Part shown: positions 33,806-43,053 of the stretch, piece after piece
Numbering within the stretch: position 1 is the first letter of the stretch
How the letters are laid out: each line of letters starts with the position of its first letter
NCBI RefSeq assembly: GCF_000687875.1
Contig: NZ_JHYG01000005.1
Span: 62,001-126,000, forward strand
DNA: 64,000 bases
DNA from: Acidocella facilis ATCC 35904
GTDB lineage: Bacteria; Pseudomonadota; Alphaproteobacteria; Acetobacterales; Acetobacteraceae
Direction: 5' to 3'
Notes under the pieces: model-generated
What the model was told of the DNA's origin: nothing
Seen by the model: only the letters and a program-made list of their open reading frames with translations
Database searches by the model: none
Position numbers and translations under genes: made by a program

Positions 33806-34537
33806 ATGAGGCAACTTATTGCGGGCAATTGGAAGATGTTCGGCAAACGCGCCGATATCGAGGCATTCACGGCGGCCCTTCGCGCCGACGCCCCGGCGCA
33901 TGTGGACATGCTGGTCTGCCCGCCCTTCACCCTGCTGGACCGTTTTGCCAGCACCTTGGCTGGCAGCAAGATCGCCCTGGGCGGCCAGGACTGCCACCCC
34001 GCGGCGGAAGGTGCGCATACCGGGGATATCTCGGCCGCGATGATCCGCGATGTTGGCGCTTCTCATGTCATTCTCGGCCATTCGGAACGGCGCACCAATC
34101 ACGGCGAGACCAACGCCGTGGTGCGCGGGAAGGCCGAGGCGGCGATCGCGGCGGGGCTTACTCCGGTCATCTGCGTCGGCGAAACCGAGGCCGAGCGCGA
34201 AGCCGGCGAGGCTGAAGCGGTCGTTCGCAGCCAACTGGCGCATAGCCTGCCGGCGCAATTCAGCGGCGTCGTCGCCTATGAGCCGGTCTGGGCCATCGGC
34301 ACCGGCCGCACCCCGACGGAAGACGATGTCGCCTCCATGCATGCCGCCATTCGCAAGGCGCTGGTCGAGCAACTCGGCACCGCAGGCGCTGCCATTGCGA
34401 TCCTGTATGGCGGCTCCGTGAAGCCGGCCAATGCCGCCGCTCTGCTGGCATTGCCCGAGGTAGGCGGCGCCCTGGTTGGCGGCGCCAGCCTGAAAGCCGC
34501 TGACTTCCTCGCCATCGCGACAGCCGCGCCGCTCTAG
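33806..34537 (+). CDS. tpiA: Triosephosphate isomerase
   Basis: TpiA interconverts dihydroxyacetone phosphate and glyceraldehyde 3-phosphate. The true start is the ATG at 33806 (MRQLIAGNWKMFGKR, 243 residues), with AGAAGGGAGAGCAGG upstream; longer upstream readings lack family similarity. The catalytic residues Lys10 (NWK), His92 (ILGHSERR) and Glu159 (AYEPVWAIGTG) are present, as is the phosphate-binding YGGSVKPAN. secG and pyrG follow in the same direction. Confidence 0.98.
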   Translation: MRQLIAGNWKMFGKRADIEAFTAALRADAPAHVDMLVCPPFTLLDRFASTLAGSKIALGGQDCHPAAEGAHTGDISAAMIRDVGASHVILGHSERRTNHGETNAVVRGKAEAAIAAGLTPVICVGETEAEREAGEAEAVVRSQLAHSLPAQFSGVVAYEPVWAIGTGRTPTEDDVASMHAAIRKALVEQLGTAGAAIAILYGGSVKPANAAALLALPEVGGALVGGASLKAADFLAIATAAPL

Positions 34538-34636
34538 GTCCGGCTTTGCGCTTTTCGACCCGCGTGGGCGGCTGCAAGGTTGAATCCTGCGCCCGCCCGC
34601 ACTAGAAGCGCGCCTGTCTGTTTTTGCGGGTTTGTG

Positions 34637-36732
<2,096 letters not shown>

Positions 36733-36740
36733 TCGTACAG

Positions 36741-36776
36741 AAGGCCAATTTCCGCCCGAAAGCTGGAATTGGCCTT
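36741..36776 (+). terminator. Probable terminator after pyrG
   Basis: A perfect 10-bp stem AAGGCCAATT (36741-36750) and AATTGGCCTT (36767-36776) surrounds a 16-base loop, starting 8 bases after the pyrG stop. The tail CATCTTAT is only weakly U-rich. The following 180 bp up to the convergent deaminase gene is A+T-rich with no gene. Confidence 0.6.
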
Positions 36777-36958
36777 CATCTTATAGCAGACAACCCGCCG
36801 ACACGGCATCTGCCAGCCAGAACGCCCTACGCTCGCAAATGTCGGATTATGAATAAAAATGAGTCAACGCGATTCGATGATAATCGATCCAATATTCCTG
36901 TAAGGAAAATACTCGATCCTAGAACCGAAGCTTAACTCGGCTTTCTACAACTCTAGGC

Positions 36959-38251
36959 TTATCGGAGCTGATTGAGATTTTGACGGGTGAACGCCACATT
37001 CTGCCTGTCAGATCCAAACCAAACCAGACTTTCCCGAGGCGCTGATTGCGCCAGGAGCTTCCCGCGCCGGATGACGTAAAGCCGCTCGGCCCGCAACCGA
37101 ATCGCTTCCATTTCGTCTTCCGCCTGCAAAACCACCAAATCACCCCAGCTGCCAGGGCTCACCCCGTACCCGTCCAGATTCAGGATCTTCGCTGGCGTAC
37201 TGGTGACAGCGTCGAAACAGGCATCAATCTCTTGCATTGAGGTTAACTGGCCGACGTGCAGACCCATCGCGGCCACCTCAAGCATGTCGTGACTGCCAAG
37301 CGCGTACCAGGGGTCCATCACGCAATCATGGCCGAACGCTACCGGCACGCCCGCCGCCAGCAATTCTTTCACTCGCGTCATCCCGCGCCGTTTCGGGTAG
37401 CTGTCCTGACGGCCTTGTAAAGTTATGTTTATCAGCGGATTGGCAATCGCCGACAGGCCGGATTCGGCAATCAGCGGGATCAACTTCGACACATAATAAT
37501 TATCCATCGAATGCATGGAGGTCAGATGCGAGCCCGCGACCCTGCCGCCCATACCGTGGCGCAGCGTCTCAGCGGCCAGCGTCTCGACATGCCGTGACAG
37601 CGGGTCATCGCTTTCGTCGCAATGCATGTCCACCATGAGACCCGCCTCTGCGGCGATCCTCATCAAGGCCTGGACCGAAAGACGCCCATCCTCCTGCGTG
37701 CGCTCGAAATGCGGGATCCCGCCGACCACCTCGACGCCCATCTTCAAGGCTTTACGCAGATTGGCCTCGGCACCACGCGACCGGAAGAAACCATCCTGGG
37801 GAAACGCCACCAGCTGGATGTCGATCCACGCGGCCAGATCCTTTTTCAGCTGAAGCAGCGCCTCGACCGCCAAAAGCCTTTCGTCGCACACATCGACATG
37901 TGAGCGGATGGCCAGCGTGCCCCGCGCCGCCGACCAGAGGCAGAGTTTTCTGGCGCGCTCGTAAATCGCCTCCTGCGTCAGATGCGGCTTCAGCTCGCCC
38001 CAAAGCGCGATCCCTTCGAGCAACGTGCCGGACTCGTTCATTCGTGGCAGCCCCAGAGAGAGGGTGGAATCGAGATGAATATGCGCATCAACGAAGGGCG
38101 ACGTCACCAGCCGCCCTGTCGCATCGATGTCTTGCGCAGCTTCGCCCTGCACCCCTGCTTCGACCGCCACGACCCGCCCATCGGCAATCGCGATATCCAG
38201 ATTTTTCCGCCCCCCGGGCAGATTCGCGTTTCGCACAATCAGATCGAACAT
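36959..38251 (-). CDS. CodA-like cytosine deaminase / amidohydrolase
   Basis: This 430-residue metal-dependent amidohydrolase aligns by eye with E. coli cytosine deaminase. It has His57/His59 (VDAHIHLD), Gln152 (AFPQDG), His210 and Glu213 (MHCDES), His242/His247 (GSHLTSMHS), LINITLQGRQDSYPKRRG, and Asp309 (FGHDC). The residue after the metal-binding Asp, Asp314 in E. coli CodA and important for substrate choice, is Cys310 here. The substrate may therefore not be cytosine; related enzymes act on isoguanine, creatinine-like or triazine compounds. It is convergent with pyrG and divergent from a lipoprotein gene. No permease (codB) is adjacent. Confidence 0.85.
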   Translation of the reverse strand: MFDLIVRNANLPGGRKNLDIAIADGRVVAVEAGVQGEAAQDIDATGRLVTSPFVDAHIHLDSTLSLGLPRMNESGTLLEGIALWGELKPHLTQEAIYERARKLCLWSAARGTLAIRSHVDVCDERLLAVEALLQLKKDLAAWIDIQLVAFPQDGFFRSRGAEANLRKALKMGVEVVGGIPHFERTQEDGRLSVQALMRIAAEAGLMVDMHCDESDDPLSRHVETLAAETLRHGMGGRVAGSHLTSMHSMDNYYVSKLIPLIAESGLSAIANPLINITLQGRQDSYPKRRGMTRVKELLAAGVPVAFGHDCVMDPWYALGSHDMLEVAAMGLHVGQLTSMQEIDACFDAVTSTPAKILNLDGYGVSPGSWGDLVVLQAEDEMEAIRLRAERLYVIRRGKLLAQSAPRESLVWFGSDRQNVAFTRQNLNQLR

Positions 38252-38340
38252 CAGCCACGCCTCACTATGCCGGTATGCCTAGAGCAAACATCGCCTTAAC
38301 GCTTGTTGCCGCGCAAGCATGCCACGACTAGATAAGACCC

Positions 38341-38760
38341 ATGCGCCGCATTCCTGTCCTGTTATCCGCTCTGGTTCTGGCTTCATGCGCCCCTCCGGGC
38401 CGCCAAACCTTCTCTCCGACACCTGCGGGGCCGGATACACAAACCGTCTCAGCCGCGGATGCGTTTCACAACCGCATCCCGCTGGTCTCGGTTCTGCCGG
38501 ATACGCAGGACTTCCAGGCGCCTCTGCGCAATGCCGTCAACCAGGCCCTGGCGATCAAGCCGGATGCCGCATTCCAGGTCGTCGCCGAGGCACCGGCCAC
38601 AGGCAACCCGGATACCGATGCGAAAACCCTCGCCGGGCTTACCCCCGAGGCGCAGGCCATCGCCAAAGCCATTGTCGCAGACGGTGTCGCAGCATCGCGC
38701 GTTTCAACCGGCGCCAAGACCGCGGGGCTGGATCAGGTCGTTCTCGTCTACGTCAAATGA
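38341..38760 (+). CDS. Small predicted lipoprotein
   Basis: The 139-residue product begins MRRIPVLLSALVLASCAPPG: a short signal peptide with a lipobox (LASC), so Cys16 should be lipidated after cleavage. The mature part is proline- and alanine-rich, then carries AKTLAGLTPEAQAIAKAIVA and GVAASRVSTGAKTAG. That pattern recalls the helix-strand end of OmpA-like peptidoglycan-binding domains, but too little remains to assign one. Its stop overlaps the pyrD start (ATGA), so the two are co-translated; no functional link to pyrimidine synthesis is evident. Confidence 0.8.
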   Translation: MRRIPVLLSALVLASCAPPGRQTFSPTPAGPDTQTVSAADAFHNRIPLVSVLPDTQDFQAPLRNAVNQALAIKPDAAFQVVAEAPATGNPDTDAKTLAGLTPEAQAIAKAIVADGVAASRVSTGAKTAGLDQVVLVYVK

Positions 38761-39788
38761 TCTTCGCCCCTGCTCTATTGATGCCGCTCCTGCGGCAGCT
38801 GGATCCGGAACGCGCGCATAACCTGTCTCTCAAGGCGTTGCGCTGGGGGCTGGTCGGTACCGACAACACGCCGGACGATCCCTGCCTTTCCACGCAGGCC
38901 TTCGGCCGGACACTCTCGAACCCGATCGGACTTGCCGCCGGGTTCGATAAGAACGCCTATGCGGTCACCGCATTGGGGCGGTTGGGCTTCGGGTTTGTGG
39001 AGGCCGGCACCGTCACCCCGCGCCCCCAGCCCGGGAACCCGCAGCCCCGGCTGTTTCGCCTGGCCGAGGACAACGCCGTCATCAATCGGATGGGCTTCAA
39101 CAATCAGGGGCTGCAGGCCTATCTTGAAAACCTGAAACAGGCGGACAAAACCCGCCTCGTCCTCGGCGCGAATGTCGGGATCAACAAGGACGGCGCGGAT
39201 CCGGAGCGCGACTACCCGGCGCTGGTCAAGGCGGTTGCGCCGCATGCCGACTATATCACGATCAACATCTCCTCGCCCAACACGCCCGGCCTGCGCGACC
39301 TGCAATCCGAGGAACGGCTGGCCGGCATCCTGGCCGGCATCGACAGCCCGAAGCCGGTTTATGTCAAAATCGCGCCGGATTTGTCGGAGGAGGGGCAGGA
39401 AGCCGTCATTGAAGTCGCCATCCAGCATAAAGTGAGCGGCCTGATCATTTCCAACACGACCATCGCGCGCCCGGATACGCTGAAAAGCCCGCTGCGGCGT
39501 GAGGCTGGGGGGCTGTCAGGCGCGCCGCTGTTCAACGCCTCCACCGCGATGCTCGCCCGCGCCTATCGCCTTGCCGGGCAGCAGCTCACTTTCATCGGCG
39601 CGGGCGGGGTGTTCACCGCGGAGGACGCGCTGGCAAAACTCCTGGCCGGCGCCTCCCTGGTGCAGCTCTATACCGGCTTCGCCTATCAAGGGCCCGCCAT
39701 GCTGCCAAAACTCAAACACCGGCTCGCGGCCTTGCTGAAGGACCGCGGCTTCAGCACCGTATCCGACGCCGTGGGAGCAGGATTATGA
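38757..39788 (+). CDS. pyrD: Dihydroorotate dehydrogenase (quinone), class 2
   Basis: PyrD oxidises dihydroorotate to orotate and passes electrons to membrane quinone. The ATG at 38757 (MIFAPALLMPLLRQLDPERA, 343 residues) overlaps the lipoprotein stop; upstream in-frame readings lie inside that gene and are not used. The N-terminal membrane-associating helices, the FMN site (GLAAGFDKNAYAV), the class 2 catalytic Ser segment NISSPNTPGLRDLQ and SNTTIARP are all present. It overlaps the next gene by four bases. Confidence 0.97.
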   Translation: MIFAPALLMPLLRQLDPERAHNLSLKALRWGLVGTDNTPDDPCLSTQAFGRTLSNPIGLAAGFDKNAYAVTALGRLGFGFVEAGTVTPRPQPGNPQPRLFRLAEDNAVINRMGFNNQGLQAYLENLKQADKTRLVLGANVGINKDGADPERDYPALVKAVAPHADYITINISSPNTPGLRDLQSEERLAGILAGIDSPKPVYVKIAPDLSEEGQEAVIEVAIQHKVSGLIISNTTIARPDTLKSPLRREAGGLSGAPLFNASTAMLARAYRLAGQQLTFIGAGGVFTAEDALAKLLAGASLVQLYTGFAYQGPAMLPKLKHRLAALLKDRGFSTVSDAVGAGL

Positions 39789-40612
39789 GCGGGATTGGCG
39801 AGCTTTGCGCTGCGTATGACGGGTTTATCGTCGATCTCTGGGGCGTTGTGCATGACGGTTTCGCCCCTTATCCCGGCGTACTCGATTGCCTGACTCGCCT
39901 CAAGGCGGCGGGTAAACGCGTGGTCTTCCTCTCCAACGCCCCCCGCCGGGCGGCGGGGATTGCCAAATTCCTCGCCAGCATGGGCGTTACCCCGGCCTTG
40001 CATGACGGCGTCATGTCCAGCGGCGAAGCCGTCTATCTGGGTTTGAAGACCCGCACCGACGAGTTTGCCACCCTTGGCAAACGCCTCTACCATCTCGGCC
40101 CGCCCCGCGACCGGGACGTGTTCGACAGGCTCGATTATGAAGAGGCCGCCTCTCCGGAGGTCGCTGATTTTGTCTTGAATACCGGACCGGATGACGAGCT
40201 GGGTCCGCACAACCCTGATCTCTACCAGCCAGCACTTCAGGCCTGCCTGAAGGCTGGTCTGCCGATGATCTGCGCCAATCCGGATCTCGAAGTGATGAAG
40301 GGCAAGGACCGCATCATCTGCGCCGGTTATCTGGCCCAGCTTTACGAGGCGGAGGGCGGCCGCGTCATTCAGCGCGGCAAGCCGGATGCGGCAATTTACA
40401 AGCCGACACTCGCCTTGCTCGGTACGACACAGCAGCGCACCCTGGCCATCGGCGATTCGCTGCGCACCGATATTTCCGGCGCGAAAGCCGCCGGCATCGA
40501 TAGCTGCTGGGTTCTCTCCGGCATCCACGCCCTACATCCCGAGCAGGCGCCTGCGGAAGCGGCAGCCTCGAACCTCTCTCCCACCGCCATCCTGCCAGGG
40601 TTTTCCTGGTAA
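39785..40612 (+). CDS. HAD-superfamily class IIA hydrolase
   Basis: The 275-residue protein has HAD motifs in order: the nucleophile Asp17 in FIVDLWGVVHDG (the usual second Asp is replaced by Trp19), motif II Ser in FLSNAPRR, Lys in QRGKPDAAIYK, and GDSLRTDISGA for the metal. The DLWGV form is characteristic of a bacterial HAD-IIA subfamily related to NagD. A small sugar phosphate or nucleotide is a likely substrate, but the sequence does not decide. It is co-translated with pyrD (four-base overlap), which may point to pyrimidine nucleotide metabolism. Confidence 0.9.
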   Translation: MSGIGELCAAYDGFIVDLWGVVHDGFAPYPGVLDCLTRLKAAGKRVVFLSNAPRRAAGIAKFLASMGVTPALHDGVMSSGEAVYLGLKTRTDEFATLGKRLYHLGPPRDRDVFDRLDYEEAASPEVADFVLNTGPDDELGPHNPDLYQPALQACLKAGLPMICANPDLEVMKGKDRIICAGYLAQLYEAEGGRVIQRGKPDAAIYKPTLALLGTTQQRTLAIGDSLRTDISGAKAAGIDSCWVLSGIHALHPEQAPAEAAASNLSPTAILPGFSW

Positions 40613-40632
40613 GCCTCCGAAAGGACAGACAC

Positions 40633-41388
40633 ATGAAGACGATCCTGATCACTGGCGCGACAGCCGGATTCGGCGCCACCTTCGCACGGCGTTTCGTCAA
40701 GGACGGGCATCGGGTGATCGCCACCGGACGGCGCGTCGAACGGCTGGAGGCGCTGAAGGCGGAACTGGGCGAGCATGTTCACATCGCGGCTCTGGATGTA
40801 ACCGATACGAAAGCGGTCGCCGGCTTCGTCGCCGCGCTGCCGGAGGCGTGGCGCAAGATTGACGTGCTGGTGAACAATGCCGGTCTTGCCCTGGGGCTGG
40901 CTTCCGCCTGGGAGGCCAAGCTGGATGATTGGGACACGATGGTCGCGACCAACATCACCGGCGTCCTGCATATGACACGCGCCATCCTGCCGCAGATGGT
41001 CGAGCGCAATGACGGGCTGATCCTCAATATCGGCTCGATTGCGGGCTCCTACCCCTATCCGGGCGGAAATGTGTATGGCGCCTCCAAGGCCTTCGTGAAG
41101 CAATTCTCCCTCAATCTGCGCGCGGATCTGGTGGGGCGGAATGTCCGCGTTACCGACATCGAACCCGGGCAGGTCGGCGGCTCCGAGTTCTCCCAGGTCC
41201 GCTTCGGCGGGGATCAGCAACGCGCCGCCAAGGTGTATGAGGACACTGAATCCCTGACCCCGGACGATATCGCCGAAACCGCAAGCTGGCTGGTCAGCCT
41301 GCCCGCGCACATGAATATCAACCGGATCGAAATGATGCCGACTTGCCAGGCTTCCGGACCTTTGACGGTGAAGCGCCAGCCCGCCTAA
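40633..41388 (+). CDS. Short-chain dehydrogenase/reductase (YdfG-like)
   Basis: The 251-residue oxidoreductase has the Rossmann motif TGATAGFG (7-14), NNAG (81-84) and the catalytic Ser135, Tyr148 and Lys152 (GSIAGS and YGASKAF). Arg33/Arg34 after the second strand (TGRRVERL) favour NADPH. Overall it resembles E. coli YdfG, an NADP-dependent 3-hydroxy acid dehydrogenase acting on serine-like substrates. The exact substrate is unproven. It lies 20 bp after the HAD gene with AAAGGA upstream. Confidence 0.9.
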   Translation: MKTILITGATAGFGATFARRFVKDGHRVIATGRRVERLEALKAELGEHVHIAALDVTDTKAVAGFVAALPEAWRKIDVLVNNAGLALGLASAWEAKLDDWDTMVATNITGVLHMTRAILPQMVERNDGLILNIGSIAGSYPYPGGNVYGASKAFVKQFSLNLRADLVGRNVRVTDIEPGQVGGSEFSQVRFGGDQQRAAKVYEDTESLTPDDIAETASWLVSLPAHMNINRIEMMPTCQASGPLTVKRQPA

Positions 41389-41467
41389 AATACAACGAAC
41401 CCGAAACAACTATAGACAATCATAGATTGCATTCATAACCTGTCCCCAACTCCAGGGCGGACAGGTC

Positions 41468-43000
41468 ATGAGCATCGCGCGGGTCAACAGCTTCGCCTTT
41501 TCCGGCATCGACGCCCAGCGCGTCGAGGTTCAGGTTCAAATCGCCAGCGGCTTGCCGGCGTTTCTCATGGTGGGTTTGCCAGACAAAGCCGTGGGCGAGG
41601 CGCGTGAGCGCGTCCGCGCGGCCTTGACGTCGATGGGTTTGGCGCTCCCGCCCAAGCGCATTCTCGTCAATCTTGCCCCGGCCGATATGCTGAAGGAAGG
41701 GAGCCATTTCGACCTTCCGGTCGCGCTGGCGGTTCTCGCGGCGATGGATATCCTTCCCGCCGAAGACCTCTTTGCTTTCGCCGCGCTGGGCGAATTGTCG
41801 CTCGATGGCCGCCTCAATCCCGCCGCCGGCATTCTGCCCGCGGCCATCGCCGCACAAGGGCAGGGTTGGGGGCTGATCTGTCCGGCCTCCCAAGGTGCGG
41901 AAGCCGGTTGGGCTGGCGACATGACCATTCTCGCCGCCCCGGACCTGCTGAGTTTGATCAATCATTTTCGCGGCACCCAGCTGCTCGCCCCGCCGCCGCC
42001 AGGCACACTGGGCGCCGGCGCACCGAGCTTGGATCTGGCCGATGTCAAAGGCATGGATGTCGCCCGGCGCACGCTGGAAGTCGCCGCGGCAGGCGGGCAT
42101 AATCTGCTGATGATCGGCCCGCCCGGTTCGGGCAAATCCATGCTGGCCGCAAGGCTGCCCGGGCTGCTCCCGGACCTCACCCCGCGCCAGGCGCTCGAGG
42201 TCAGCATGATCCATTCCGTCTCGGGCATGCTCACCAATGGCCAGCTCGTCACCCGGCCACCATTTCGCGATCCGCATTTTTCAGCCAGTCCGGCGGCGAT
42301 TGCCGGCGGCGGCCTGCGGGCGCGCCCGGGCGAGATCTCGCTCGCCCATCGCGGCGTGCTTTTCCTCGATGAAATGCCGGAATTTCCGCGGGCGACACTG
42401 GAGGCCCTGCGCGCGCCCATGGAAACCGGCCAGACCACCGTCAGCCGTGCCGCGGCGCATATCACCTACCCGGCGCGGTTCCAGCTTGTCGGCGCGATGA
42501 ACCCCTGCCGCTGCGGCTATCTGGGCGATGGCGGGCGTGAATGCGGCCGCGCCCCGCGCTGCGGGGAAGATTACCAGAGCAAACTTTCCGGTCCGCTGCT
42601 GGACCGGATCGACATCACCATTGGCGTAATGCCGCTCAGCCCGCGCGAGATGAGCTGGATCCCGGCAGGGGAGAGCAGCGCGGTCGTGGCCCAGCGCATC
42701 GCCGAGGCCCGGGCCCGGGCGATCCAGCGCTATGGCGAGGACGGCCCTGGCTCAAACGCCGAAGCCGGTCCGGATCTGATGCCGACCACCATCGAGGCGC
42801 GCGAATTTCTGGAACGGGCGGCGGAAAAATTGCAGCTCTCCGTGCGCGGCCAGATCAGGGCGCTGCGCGTCGGGCGCACCATCGCCGATCTTGCCGGTGC
42901 GCAGGAAACCCAGCGTTTTCATATCGCCGAAGCGCTGACCTACCGCCATAGGCTGCCACAGCAAGCCACCCTTGAGCGCCTTCGAGCCACCGGCCATTAG
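41468..43000 (+). CDS. comM: YifB/ComM family AAA+ ATPase (Mg-chelatase-like)
   Basis: The 510-residue protein matches ComM, a hexameric helicase that drives branch migration during natural transformation. It has the N-terminal Lon-like domain (to about 170), Walker A GPPGSGKS (217-224), Walker B VLFLDEMPEF (297-306) and a four-cysteine zinc element (Cys347, Cys349, Cys359, Cys365). The C-terminal Mg-chelatase part ends IRALRVGRTIADLAGAQ. ComM occurs widely even where competence is unknown. It is convergent with the glycosyltransferase gene; the 53-bp gap has no clear terminator. Confidence 0.95.
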   Translation: MSIARVNSFAFSGIDAQRVEVQVQIASGLPAFLMVGLPDKAVGEARERVRAALTSMGLALPPKRILVNLAPADMLKEGSHFDLPVALAVLAAMDILPAEDLFAFAALGELSLDGRLNPAAGILPAAIAAQGQGWGLICPASQGAEAGWAGDMTILAAPDLLSLINHFRGTQLLAPPPPGTLGAGAPSLDLADVKGMDVARRTLEVAAAGGHNLLMIGPPGSGKSMLAARLPGLLPDLTPRQALEVSMIHSVSGMLTNGQLVTRPPFRDPHFSASPAAIAGGGLRARPGEISLAHRGVLFLDEMPEFPRATLEALRAPMETGQTTVSRAAAHITYPARFQLVGAMNPCRCGYLGDGGRECGRAPRCGEDYQSKLSGPLLDRIDITIGVMPLSPREMSWIPAGESSAVVAQRIAEARARAIQRYGEDGPGSNAEAGPDLMPTTIEAREFLERAAEKLQLSVRGQIRALRVGRTIADLAGAQETQRFHIAEALTYRHRLPQQATLERLRATGH

Positions 43001-43053
43001 CTTAACGCGCGACGATTTACCCCTGACGAGCACGCAAAAAATCCCTTGCCGCC

